DNA of 33,780 nt, from the NCBI GenBank assembly GCA_012838755.1, contig DUOQ01000162.1:1-33780 (forward strand), in the 5' to 3' direction. Below are positions 18,163 to 25,923 of the stretch, piece by piece. Source of the stretch: Propionibacterium sp. (GTDB taxonomy: Bacteria > Actinomycetota > Actinomycetes > Propionibacteriales > Propionibacteriaceae). A program made the translations under genes and the position numbers. Within the stretch, counting starts at the first letter, position 1. Each line of letters starts with the position of its first letter. The notes beneath the pieces are model-generated. The model was not told the origin of the DNA. It did no database searches and saw only the letters and a list, made by a program, of their open reading frames with translations.

Positions 18163-19140
18163 ATGTCGTTCACGTTGCTCCCGTTGGTGATCGGCGGCCT
18201 GGTCCTGGGCGGGGCGCTCGCCGGGGTGCTCGCCCTCTCCCTGTCGCGTGGTGCGGCCGCTCCGCACCCCGGGGTGGGGGCGGCCCAGCTCGACCACCTG
18301 GGGCCGTGGCCGGCCCAGGAGCGCACCCGGCTGCTGGCGGCGGCCCTGCTCGGCGCGATCGGTGCCGCAGCCGCCATCGTCACGGCCGTCCGGTTCGCGT
18401 GGTGGCCCGGCCTCTTCCTCGCCGGCGGCATCGGGGCCCTGGCCACCCTGCTCGCCGCGCTGCTCCTGCGGGTGCCCGAGCCCCCTTCGGCCCCGGCGCA
18501 CCCATCCTCTCCCGGGGGCCGGCCCGCCGACCCGCGCCAGGTCGTGAAGGTCGCGGTCGTCGGTGCCGTCGCGGTCGCCATCGCCGGGGCGGCAGCCTGG
18601 TTCGCCGAGCCGCGCCCCGAGGGTGGGTGGGGGCTGCCCCACGAACAGGTGGTCTCGATCACGCACGAGGTCGGCTCGCCGCCGGTCATCACCCACCAGC
18701 CGGGTTTCGTGTCGCCCTGGCTCGGCTGGCCGGACGCCCTGCTCGCCCTCCTGCTCGCCGTGGCGGTCGCGCTGCTGCTCGGGATCGCCCTGCGCCGGCT
18801 GGCGTCGGGCAGCCTGACCGACGACGAGGCAACGGACCGCCACCTCCGCACCCAGCGGACCCAGGCGCTGGCGGGCGTCGTCACCGGGGGCATGCTCGCG
18901 CAGGTCGGCATGCTGGCGTTCGGGCTCGGCGTGCAGTTGGCCTTCCTCACCGACGTTGCCCCGGTCCCCACGGAGAACGGGTGGTTCCCGGCGGTCGCCG
19001 TCCAGCCGCACGCCACCATCGGTGCCGTCGCTGCCGTGTTCGGGGTCGTCGTGCTCGTCCTGGCCGTGGTGCAGTTGGTCCTGGCCGGCCTTGCCCTGAC
19101 GCGGCTGGACGCCCCAGTTGACGTCGGCATGAAGGACTGA
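18163..19140 (+). CDS. Seven-TM integral membrane protein of unknown function
   Basis: The 325-aa product has about seven hydrophobic helices at residues 5-27, 56-77, 83-103, 127-148, 190-210, 235-262 and 285-311. The Pro-rich loop PEPPSAPAHPSSPGGRPADP separates TM3 and TM4, and a soluble stretch (EQVVSITHEVGSPPVITHQPGF) with two histidines lies between TM4 and TM5. I do not recognise a family or a transport motif. The ORF track begins at 17395 but that upstream part is antisense to the LuxR-type gene; ATG 18163 begins the first helix directly. It is transcribed divergently from the regulator with about 120 bp between. The product could be a sensor or a channel, but nothing in the sequence decides. 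Confidence 0.75.
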   Translation: MSFTLLPLVIGGLVLGGALAGVLALSLSRGAAAPHPGVGAAQLDHLGPWPAQERTRLLAAALLGAIGAAAAIVTAVRFAWWPGLFLAGGIGALATLLAALLLRVPEPPSAPAHPSSPGGRPADPRQVVKVAVVGAVAVAIAGAAAWFAEPRPEGGWGLPHEQVVSITHEVGSPPVITHQPGFVSPWLGWPDALLALLLAVAVALLLGIALRRLASGSLTDDEATDRHLRTQRTQALAGVVTGGMLAQVGMLAFGLGVQLAFLTDVAPVPTENGWFPAVAVQPHATIGAVAAVFGVVVLVLAVVQLVLAGLALTRLDAPVDVGMKD

Positions 19141-19156
19141 ACAGTTGAGGGAGAAG

Positions 19157-19177
19157 GTCGGGGGATGCCTTCCCGAC
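19157..19177. terminator. Small stem-loop after the seven-TM gene
   Basis: GTCGGG (19157-19162) and CCCGAC (19172-19177) pair around a 9-base loop, 17 bases past the stop of the membrane protein gene. There is no U-tract. The sequence shares CAGTTGAGG and AAGGTCGGG words with the inverted repeat at 11489-11568. Confidence 0.4.
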
Positions 19178-19247
19178 TCAGCCGCCCAGTCGCTACGGTG
19201 CCACCAGGCGCCGCCAGCCCCGGCGGCCGACACAGGAGGCTGCACCG

Positions 19248-21680
19248 ATGCGTCCACCCACGAAACTCCGCGGCAGAGCGCTCGCCATCCTGACGGCGAC
19301 CACCTGCGCTGTCGCCGGACTGACCGCTGTTGCGCCCCAGGCCAACGCCGCCGCGAACCACCTCATCATCAACGAGGTCTACGGGGGTGGGGGCAACTCC
19401 GGCGCCACCTACACCCACGACTTCGTGGAGCTCCACAACCCCACGGACACCGCGATCGACCTCACCGGGTGGACCGTGGAGTACTACTCCAAGGCGGGCA
19501 ACCTGGGCAAAACCTGCACCCTGTCGGGCAGCGTCGCTGCCGGTTCGTCCTACCTTGTCCAGCAGGCCCCGGGCAACGGCGGCACCAAGGCCCTGCCGGC
19601 CCCGGACGCCACCTGCACGGCCGCCATGTCCGGCACGGACGGCAGCGTTGACCTCACCACCGCCGACGGAACCGTCGTCGACCGGGTCGGCTACGGCTCG
19701 GCCGGCCGCTTCGAGGGCACAGCCGCCGCGCCGACGCTGTCGAACACCACCTCGGTCAGCCGGACGAACTTCGTCGACACCGACGACAACCGCGCCGACT
19801 TCACCACCGGCGCCCCCTCGCCGACCAACTCGGGCTCGGCGACCGACCCCGAGCCGGAGCCCGAACCCGAGCCGACACTCACGCCGATCGCCGCGATCCA
19901 GGGCACCGGCGCCACCACGCCGCTGATGGGCCAGAAGGTGATCACCCAGGGTGTCGTCACCGCGGCCTACCCGACGGGCGGCTTCAACGGCATCTACATC
20001 CAGACCCCCGGCACCGGCGGCACAGCGAAGTCGATGGGTGACGCATCCGATGGCATCTTCGTGTACTCGTCCTGGGCGGCGCGCAACGTCGAGATCGGCC
20101 AGTGCGTCCGCGTCGAGGGCACCGCTGGTGAGTACAACGGGCTCACCCAGCTGACCGGCAACCCCTACGTGACCGAGCTGGTCGACACCGAGTGCGAGCC
20201 CGTCGAGGCGACCCCCCTGACCACGCTGCCGGCGACCGACGCCGAGAAGGAGGTGTACGAGGGCATGCTGGTGCAGCCCGAGGGCACCTACACGATCACG
20301 AACAACTACGCGCTCAACCAGTACGGCCAGGTCGGCCTCACCCCGGGCGACCAGCCCCTCTACCAGGCGACCGACGTCGTGGCCCCCGGCCCCGAGGCGC
20401 TCGCCCACGAGGCGGCCAACCAGGCCCGCCTGATCACGCTCGACGACGGGTCGTCGTGGGACTTCATGAGGAACGACACCGCCAAGAAGAGCGAGCTGCC
20501 CTACCTCTCCCACGAGGAGCCGATGCGCACGGCGTCCCAAGTGACGTTTGACCAGCCCGTGATCCTCGACTACCGGTTCCAGTGGAACTACCAGCCCACC
20601 GGTCAGGTCGTCGGGTCCACGAGGGAGTTCGACCCGCTCGTCACCGAGAACGACCGGGAGTACCAGGTGCCCGAGGTGGGCGGAAACCTCCAGATCGCCG
20701 CGTTCAACGTGCTGAACTACTTCACCGATCTCGGCATGGACGAGGAGGGCTGCCGCTACTACGCCGACATGTACGACGACCCGGTCGCGACCGACTACTG
20801 CGAGGTGCGCGGCGCCTGGAGCCAAGAGGCCTTCGCGGACCAGAAGGCCAAGATCATCGCGGCGCTGACGGGCATGGACGCCGAGGTCGTGGCGCTCATG
20901 GAGATCGAGAACTCCGCGGGCATCAGCTACATCGACCACCACCGCGACTACACGCTGGCCCAGCTGGTCGCCGACCTCAACGAGGAGGCCGGGTACACCC
21001 GCTGGGCGTACGCCGAGTCGCCGGTGGTCACGCCCACCAACGAGGACGTCATCCGGACCGCGTTCATCTACGACCCCAACGTCGTGCAGGCCCTCGGCGC
21101 GTCGATCATCCAGCTCGATGACGCCTTCGCCAACGCCCGCTACCCGCTGGCGCAGAAGTTCAAGGCGAAGAAGACCGGCAAGCCGTTCACCACCATCGCC
21201 AACCACTTCAAGTCCAAGGGCTCGGGTGAGGACGACGGCACCGGCCAGGGTCTGTCGAACCCCAGCCGCGAGGCGCAGGCCCGCGCGCTGACGATGTGGG
21301 CGTCGGAGATGTTCGGCGACGAGGCCACCTTCCTCATGGGTGACTTCAACGCCTACAGCAAGGAGACCCCGGTCCAGATCATCGAGGCGGCCGGTTACAC
21401 CAACACCGCCAAGATGTACGAGCCCACCTCGGCGACCTACCAGTTCTCGGGTCGCCTGGGTTCCCTCGACCACGTCTTCGCCAACGCCGCGGCCATGCGC
21501 CTGGTGACCGGCGCGGCCGTGTGGGACATCAACGGTGACGAGTCGATCGCCTTCCAGTACAGCCGACGGAACTACAACATCGTCGACTTCCACCGCGACG
21601 ACCAGTTCGCCAGCTCCGACCACGACCCGGTGGTCGTCGGCCTCGACACCGGCAACCGCGGGAAGGGCAAGAAGAAGTAG
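19248..21680 (+). CDS. Secreted ExeM/NucH-type extracellular endonuclease with lamin-tail domain
   Basis: This is an exported nuclease of the endonuclease/exonuclease/phosphatase family, expected to degrade extracellular DNA. The 810-aa protein begins with a Sec signal peptide (KLRGRALAILTATTCAVAGLTAVAPQANA, cleavage after residue about 34). A lamin-tail domain follows (LIINEVYGGGGNSGATYTHDFVELHNPTD, about 39-165), then a DPEPEPEPEPT linker, an OB-fold-like region (QGTGATTPLMGQKVITQGVV, about 220-330), and the catalytic domain from about 480 (NLQIAAFNVLNYF, VVALMEIEN, MGDFNAY, SSDHDPVVVGL). These four blocks hold the family's metal and catalytic residues. There is no LPxTG or TM anchor; the protein ends in a basic tail (GNRGKGKKK), so it should be released. 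The promoter region upstream holds only the stem-loop noted. Confidence 0.92.
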   Translation: MRPPTKLRGRALAILTATTCAVAGLTAVAPQANAAANHLIINEVYGGGGNSGATYTHDFVELHNPTDTAIDLTGWTVEYYSKAGNLGKTCTLSGSVAAGSSYLVQQAPGNGGTKALPAPDATCTAAMSGTDGSVDLTTADGTVVDRVGYGSAGRFEGTAAAPTLSNTTSVSRTNFVDTDDNRADFTTGAPSPTNSGSATDPEPEPEPEPTLTPIAAIQGTGATTPLMGQKVITQGVVTAAYPTGGFNGIYIQTPGTGGTAKSMGDASDGIFVYSSWAARNVEIGQCVRVEGTAGEYNGLTQLTGNPYVTELVDTECEPVEATPLTTLPATDAEKEVYEGMLVQPEGTYTITNNYALNQYGQVGLTPGDQPLYQATDVVAPGPEALAHEAANQARLITLDDGSSWDFMRNDTAKKSELPYLSHEEPMRTASQVTFDQPVILDYRFQWNYQPTGQVVGSTREFDPLVTENDREYQVPEVGGNLQIAAFNVLNYFTDLGMDEEGCRYYADMYDDPVATDYCEVRGAWSQEAFADQKAKIIAALTGMDAEVVALMEIENSAGISYIDHHRDYTLAQLVADLNEEAGYTRWAYAESPVVTPTNEDVIRTAFIYDPNVVQALGASIIQLDDAFANARYPLAQKFKAKKTGKPFTTIANHFKSKGSGEDDGTGQGLSNPSREAQARALTMWASEMFGDEATFLMGDFNAYSKETPVQIIEAAGYTNTAKMYEPTSATYQFSGRLGSLDHVFANAAAMRLVTGAAVWDINGDESIAFQYSRRNYNIVDFHRDDQFASSDHDPVVVGLDTGNRGKGKKK

Positions 21681-21683
21681 CAG

Positions 21684-21712
21684 TTGCTCCAGCGGCAGTC
21701 TCCGCATACCCT
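21684..21712 (+). promoter_or_regulatory. Leaderless promoter of the CPVC membrane protein gene
   Basis: TTGCTC (21684-21689), a 17-bp spacer and TACCCT (21707-21712) are followed by 7 bases and ATG 21720. The -10 is built from the left half of the operator listed next. Confidence 0.5.
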
Positions 21713-21727
21713 CGGGGGTATGCGGAG
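21700..21727. promoter_or_regulatory. Second CsoR/CstR-type operator, within a 12-bp-arm inverted repeat
   Basis: The core ATACCC-TCGG-GGGTAT (21706-21721) is a perfect TACCC-N4-GGGTA palindrome and the symmetry extends to 12-bp arms (21700-21711 and 21716-21727). It covers the -10 and the start codon, so a bound CsoR-family repressor would block initiation. It differs from the operator of the sulfur operon only in the spacer and the outermost base. Confidence 0.6.
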
Positions 21728-22193
21728 CCTGTCGTTGTTGCGTACCTGGCCGGCGCGCCGGTGGTGGATCGCCGTCGGCGTCGCGGTCGCCTATGTCCTC
21801 ATCGTCGGCATCTCGACCGCGATGATCGAGACCCCCGTGTTCGGCCGGGACGTCCCCACCACGTGGTGGGCTTGGCCCGCGCTCATCATCGCGGCGGCCC
21901 TCTCGGGCCTGTTGACCGCCACCTACGTGCGCGTGCCGGGAGGGACGTCCGACGCCCAGGGCGAGACCGGGACGCGCCGCGGCATGGTCGGCGCCCTGCT
22001 CACCTGGTTCGCCGTGGGCTGCCCCGTCTGCAACAAGATCGCCCTGCTCGTGCTGGGCTACGCCGGCGCGATGACGTGGTTCGCGCCCCTCCAGCCGTTC
22101 CTGTGGATGGCCGCCATCGTCGCCCTCGTCTGGGCGCTGGCCGTCCGGCTGCGCGGTGAGGTCTCCTGCGCCCTCCCCGTGGCCGCTCGCTAG
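21720..22193 (+). CDS. Small membrane protein with CPVC redox/metal motif
   Basis: The 157-aa protein has four hydrophobic helices (about 15-35, 50-70, 88-115 and 120-142). A GCPVCNK motif (Cys101, Cys104) lies in the third helix, and a further Cys150 is near the C-terminus. A CxxC inside a membrane helix suggests thiol-disulfide exchange or soft-metal binding; similar unnamed actinobacterial proteins exist, as far as I recall, but without a known job. ATG 21720 is chosen over the ORF track start because it directly follows the promoter/operator and opens the first helix. Control by a CsoR/CstR-type operator like that of the sqr operon hints at a role in copper or sulfane-sulfur handling. Only 28 bp separate its stop from the next gene. 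Confidence 0.8.
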   Translation: MRSLSLLRTWPARRWWIAVGVAVAYVLIVGISTAMIETPVFGRDVPTTWWAWPALIIAAALSGLLTATYVRVPGGTSDAQGETGTRRGMVGALLTWFAVGCPVCNKIALLVLGYAGAMTWFAPLQPFLWMAAIVALVWALAVRLRGEVSCALPVAAR

Positions 22194-22221
22194 GCTGGCG
22201 GGCAACCCCGGAAGGAGTGTC

Positions 22222-22557
22222 ATGGACCAAGCCCCCATCGACCCGATGTTCCTGTTGGGCGCCGTCCTCGTCATCGCCTTCCTGGCGCTGGTCGTGATGG
22301 TCGCGGTGTCCACGCGGAGCAACACCCGCCTGCACCCCAGCGAGCCCATCGCGGCGCCCGAGCCCGAGCGTGACGTGTGGGAGGAGCAACTCCTCGCCAA
22401 CACCCCGGACGCCCCGACCCCGCGCCCGGCACCCGAGGTGCTCGACCGTGGCGCGCTGGACCGGCGCCACGGCGACTTCGACCCCTCCGGCTGGGACGAC
22501 CGCCCCGACGGCTACGAGGGCACCGACTTCGGGATGGTCGGCGACTCCGACCGCTGA
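22222..22557 (+). CDS. Small single-TM protein, 111 aa
   Basis: After a short N-terminus (MDQAPIDPMF) there is one transmembrane helix (LLGAVLVIAFLALVVMVAVS), then a charged, Pro-rich cytoplasmic-looking tail rich in Asp (EVLDRGALDRRHGDFDPSGWDDRPDGYEGTDFGMVGDSDR). A good AAGGAG precedes ATG 22222. The family is not recognised. Close spacing to the CPVC membrane protein (28 bp) suggests co-transcription, in which case it would share that operator. Confidence 0.75.
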   Translation: MDQAPIDPMFLLGAVLVIAFLALVVMVAVSTRSNTRLHPSEPIAAPEPERDVWEEQLLANTPDAPTPRPAPEVLDRGALDRRHGDFDPSGWDDRPDGYEGTDFGMVGDSDR

Positions 22558-22604
22558 GCGGGCGCCCGCTTTGCCCGACCCCACCCACAGGGGAAGATGG
22601 GCGC

Positions 22605-23945
22605 GTGACCCCTCCCGCACCGACCGTCGACCGACGCCCCCGCTGGGGGTCGGACGCCTCGGCCGCGGCGACCCTGGTGCTCACCCTCGCCGTCGTCTGG
22701 GGGGTCGCCAAGCTGCTGGCGGTCTGGGGCTGGGTGGTGGCACCCAGCGAGTACGGGGACACCTACTACTACTTCCTCACCGCCGAGGAACTGGCCAGGG
22801 CCGGCGGCGGCATCGACGACGCCCTGCGCGAGTACCCGACGCCCGCGGGGCTGCTGCTCCTCCTGCCGTGGGAACTCGGCGCCACCGACCACGAGAAGTA
22901 CCGGGCCGCGGTCATCGGCCTGACCACGGCCGCAGACGCCCTGTTCACCCTGCTGCTGGGCCGCCGGCTGGGGCCCGTCGGGGTGCTGGCCTGGGTCGCC
23001 CTCACGGCGGCGCTGGGCCCGCTCGTGCTGCTGCGCTTCGACCTCCTCCCGGCGGTCGTCGCCGGGGCCGCGGTGCTCCTGGCCATGGAGGGCCGGCGCG
23101 TGGCGGCGTCCGTGCTGGTCGGCCTGGGCACCGGCCTGAAGGTCTGGCCGATCGTGCTGTTCCCGCTCACGCTGCGGCGCCGACAGAACCTCGCCCCCAC
23201 CCTCGCCCTGGCCGTCACGGGCGTCGCCCTGGTCGCGGCCAGCCTGCTCGCCGGCGGCTGGGACCGCCTCCTCAGCCCCCTGTCCTACCAGCGCGACCGC
23301 GGCCTGCAGATCGAGGCGGTGCCGGCCACGATCCCGATGCGGGAGTGGGCGGGTGACCCCGACTTCCGGGTGTGGTTCTCGACGTTCCACGCCTTCGAGG
23401 TCACCGGTCCCTCGGTGGGCCCGTGGCTCACGTTCGCCCAGGTGGCATCGATCGTCGGCGCGGTGCTGTGCCTCGCGCTGCTGGCCTGGTGGTTCCACCA
23501 CGGGGCCGACCCGCAGGCCATCGCCTGGCTGGCCCTGGTGCTGGTCGGCACGTTCGTCGTCACGTCCCGCGCGCTCAGCCCCCAGTACCTCCTGTGGCTC
23601 GCCGCCCCCGCCGCCGTGCTCGTCGGCCTCGCGCTGCGCGACGGCCCGGACGCCCCACCCGCCGCGCCGGCCCTGTTCACGTTCGCACTGGTGCTGTCCC
23701 TGTGCGGGCTGACGACCGGGGTCTACCCCGTCTACTACGACGCGCTCTTGGTCCGCGGGCGCCTGACCGACCGGGCGCTGTTCCTGCTCACCCTGCGCAA
23801 CGTCGGCCTGCTCGTCCTCGTGGCCTGGGCGGCCGCCTGCGCCCTGGTCACCAGCCGGGGGACGCCGGCCCGCGGCCCGCGGCGTCCGGGATGGGGGTCA
23901 CTGACGGCAACCCCACCCGGGCGGGGTGGGACGTCGTTAGAGTGA
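22605..23945 (+). CDS. GT87-like polyprenol-phosphate-dependent mannosyltransferase (DUF2029 type)
   Basis: The protein (446 aa) is a GT-C fold integral membrane glycosyltransferase, expected to move a sugar (mannose in studied actinobacterial members) from a polyprenyl-phosphate donor onto a cell-envelope glycolipid. There are about ten hydrophobic helices. The first extracytoplasmic loop holds EYGDTYYYF, the typical GT-C acidic catalytic site; GTGLKVWPIVLFPL and SRALSPQYLLWLAAP are characteristic of the GT87 family. The GTG at 22605 is taken as start since it precedes the soluble N-terminus and first helix; the ORF track start at 22377 overlaps the previous gene. The exact acceptor cannot be told. 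The stop is about 40 bp before the next gene. Confidence 0.85.
   Translation: MTPPAPTVDRRPRWGSDASAAATLVLTLAVVWGVAKLLAVWGWVVAPSEYGDTYYYFLTAEELARAGGGIDDALREYPTPAGLLLLLPWELGATDHEKYRAAVIGLTTAADALFTLLLGRRLGPVGVLAWVALTAALGPLVLLRFDLLPAVVAGAAVLLAMEGRRVAASVLVGLGTGLKVWPIVLFPLTLRRRQNLAPTLALAVTGVALVAASLLAGGWDRLLSPLSYQRDRGLQIEAVPATIPMREWAGDPDFRVWFSTFHAFEVTGPSVGPWLTFAQVASIVGAVLCLALLAWWFHHGADPQAIAWLALVLVGTFVVTSRALSPQYLLWLAAPAAVLVGLALRDGPDAPPAAPALFTFALVLSLCGLTTGVYPVYYDALLVRGRLTDRALFLLTLRNVGLLVLVAWAAACALVTSRGTPARGPRRPGWGSLTATPPGRGGTSLE
23938..23943 (+). promoter_or_regulatory. Possible -10 of the sugar-catabolic cluster
   Basis: TAGAGT lies 43 bases before the ATG of the first epimerase gene, overlapping the stop of the glycosyltransferase gene. 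A strong AGGAGGAG ribosome binding site follows. No clear -35 was found; the assignment is tentative. Confidence 0.3.
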
Positions 23946-23986
23946 GGCGCACGAGCGTCGCGACCGACCAGGAGGAGCCAGACCCC

Positions 23987-24832
23987 ATGTGGACGTTGAC
24001 CGGATTCGCCGACGAGGTCTCCCGCGACCTCGACGAGCAGATCGCCCTGCTGGACGAGCTGCGCATCAGGCACGTCGAGTTCCGCAGCGCGTGGGGCACC
24101 AAGGTGCTCGACCTCAGCGCCGAGCAGCTCGAGGAGGCGAAGGCGAAGCTGGACGCCGCGGGCATCCGCCTCAGTTCGGTCGGGTCCGACATCGGCAAGA
24201 TCCTCATCACCGACCCGTTCGAGGAGCACCTCAAGCGGGCGGCCCGCGCGGTCGAGGTGGCGCGCTTCTTCGGCACGCCCCACATCCGCATGTTCAGCTT
24301 CTTCATGCCCGAGGGCGAGGACCCGATGCAGTACCGCGAGGAGGTCATGGACCGCACCCGCGCGTTCGTGCGCCTCGCCGAGGCCGGCGGCGTCACGATG
24401 CTGCACGAGAACGAGAAGGACATCTACGGTGACACCCCCGAGCGGGTCGCCGACCTCGTCACCACCATGGGCTCGCCCGCCTACCGCGCGATCTTCGACC
24501 CGGCCAACTACGTGCAGTGCGGCGTGAAGCCCGTCGACGAGGCCTACCCGGTCGTGCGCCCGTTCACCGACTACATCCACGTCAAGGACGCCTCGGCCAC
24601 GGACGTGGACGCGGGCGGCCTCAACAAGGTGCTCCCGGCCGGCGAGGGCGACGGCCAGCTCCGCGAGCTCGTGGCCGCGCTCAAGGCCGACGGGTACGAC
24701 GGCTTCTTCTCCCTGGAACCCCACCTGGGCGACTTCGACGCATTCGGGGGCCTGTGCGGCCCCGACCTGTGGACCTCGGCGCACAAGGCGCTGACCGACA
24801 TCTTCACCGAACAGGGGATCTCATGGCAGTGA
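23987..24832 (+). CDS. Sugar phosphate isomerase/epimerase family protein (TIM barrel)
   Basis: This is a 281-aa AP-endonuclease-2-like TIM barrel enzyme. The expected metal ligands are in place: Glu in MLHENEKD, Asp in AIFDPANYV, His in YIHVKDA and Glu in FFSLEPHLG. Such enzymes act as epimerases, isomerases or dehydratases/lyases on (keto-)sugars and inositols, e.g. IolE, or YcjR acting on 3-keto-sugars. A strong AGGAGGAG ribosome binding site precedes ATG 23987. Its stop overlaps the next start by 10 bases, so it is translationally coupled to the Gfo/Idh/MocA oxidoreductase. That pairing with a dehydrogenase suggests action on an oxidised sugar. Confidence 0.9.
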   Translation: MWTLTGFADEVSRDLDEQIALLDELRIRHVEFRSAWGTKVLDLSAEQLEEAKAKLDAAGIRLSSVGSDIGKILITDPFEEHLKRAARAVEVARFFGTPHIRMFSFFMPEGEDPMQYREEVMDRTRAFVRLAEAGGVTMLHENEKDIYGDTPERVADLVTTMGSPAYRAIFDPANYVQCGVKPVDEAYPVVRPFTDYIHVKDASATDVDAGGLNKVLPAGEGDGQLRELVAALKADGYDGFFSLEPHLGDFDAFGGLCGPDLWTSAHKALTDIFTEQGISWQ

Positions 24833-25818
24833 CGCGGGCAGCGATCGTCGGCTGGGGCGACGTCGCGATCATCCACCACGAAGCCATCCAAGCCATCGAC
24901 GGGGTCGAGTTCGTGGGGGTCGTCGACACCGACGCGGGGCGGCGCGAGTTCGCCGCCGAGGCGCTCGGCGTGCCCGTCTTCGCCACCGTCGGTGAGCTCG
25001 TGGACGCCGTGGCCCCCGACGTCGTGCACGTCACCACGCCGCACCACCAGCACATCAACCCGACGCTGGAGGCCATGGCCCGGGGAGTCCACGTGATCCA
25101 GGAGAAGCCGCTGGCGGCGTCCGTCGAGGAGGGGCAGCGCCTGGTCGACGCCATGGCCGACGCCACGGCGAAGGTGGGCATCTGCTTCCAGAACCGGTAC
25201 AACGTCTCGAGCCAGGAGCTGCGGCGCCTGCTCGACTCGGGCGAGCTCGGCGAGGTGCACGGGGCGTACGCCTCGGTCGTCTGGACGCGTACCGCCGACT
25301 ACTATCAGGCCAAACCGTGGCGGGGGTCGCGCGAGGAGTCCGGTGGCGGGCTGCTGATCAACCAGGCGATCCACACCCTCGACCTGGTGCAGTGGTTCAT
25401 GGGCGACGTGACCGATATCGCGGGCCACGTGGCGACCCACAAGTTCGGCGACGTCATCGAGGTCGAGGACACCGCCGAGATGCTGCTCACCCACGAGTCG
25501 GGGGTGAAGACGTCGTTCTACGCGACGCTGACCGCCCCCCAGCACCGCCCGGTCGAGGTCGAACTCGACTGCGACAACGCCTACGTCTCCTTGCGCAACG
25601 GGCTGACGGTCACCTGGAAGGACGGCCGGGGCGTCGACGTGTACGAGGAGCGCAAGGCGCCCTCCGGCGGCCGCTCGTACTGGGGGGTCTCGCACGAGCT
25701 GCTCATCCGGGACTTCTACGACAAGGTCGACGACCCCGAGCCGTTCTGGATCAGCCCGGCCGAGGCGATGAAGACGCTGAGGATCCTGAAGAAGACCTAC
25801 CAGGTCTCGGGCTTCTGA
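24823..25818 (+). CDS. Gfo/Idh/MocA family NAD(P)-dependent oxidoreductase (first copy)
   Basis: The 331-aa enzyme has an N-terminal Rossmann domain (AAIVGWGDVAIIHHEAIQAI; the usual GxGxxG is altered to GWGDVA) and the family's EKP motif (VIQEKPLAAS) that orients the nicotinamide. The C-terminal sheet carries GGGLLINQAIHTLDLVQWFMG with the catalytic His of the NxxxHxxD pattern. These enzymes oxidise or reduce sugar or inositol hydroxyls, often at C3. It overlaps the upstream epimerase by 10 bp. The lack of the second glycine in the nucleotide loop is unusual but seen in some members. Substrate unknown; see the cluster finding. Confidence 0.92.
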   Translation: MAVTRAAIVGWGDVAIIHHEAIQAIDGVEFVGVVDTDAGRREFAAEALGVPVFATVGELVDAVAPDVVHVTTPHHQHINPTLEAMARGVHVIQEKPLAASVEEGQRLVDAMADATAKVGICFQNRYNVSSQELRRLLDSGELGEVHGAYASVVWTRTADYYQAKPWRGSREESGGGLLINQAIHTLDLVQWFMGDVTDIAGHVATHKFGDVIEVEDTAEMLLTHESGVKTSFYATLTAPQHRPVEVELDCDNAYVSLRNGLTVTWKDGRGVDVYEERKAPSGGRSYWGVSHELLIRDFYDKVDDPEPFWISPAEAMKTLRILKKTYQVSGF

Positions 25819-25923
25819 CGCCGAGCCGGCGCAACGGCCGGCAACTTCACCGGTCCTGCCACGGGGCGGGAGCAACGCACCTAGGCTGAAGTCACAACTG
25901 ACGTGAAGACGAAGGAGCGTTCC
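25819..25923. other. Intergenic space within the sugar cluster
   Basis: This 105-bp gap breaks the otherwise tight cluster. It has a TAGGCT (25882-25887) that could be a -10 and an AAGGAG ribosome binding site for the next gene. A loose TCAC/GTGA dyad lies between them. A second promoter for the last two genes is plausible but not shown. Confidence 0.35.

Noticed and set aside
18090-22403. 1437-aa ORF on the minus strand
   Set aside because: It is antisense to four well-supported genes (seven-TM protein, nuclease, CPVC protein, small TM protein). Its translation is low-complexity Arg/Gly/Val text typical of GC-rich shadow frames.
23911-23930. GC-rich hairpin (CCACCC...GGGTGG) at the end of the glycosyltransferase gene
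   Set aside because: It lies inside the coding region and has no U-tract, so I did not call it a terminator.
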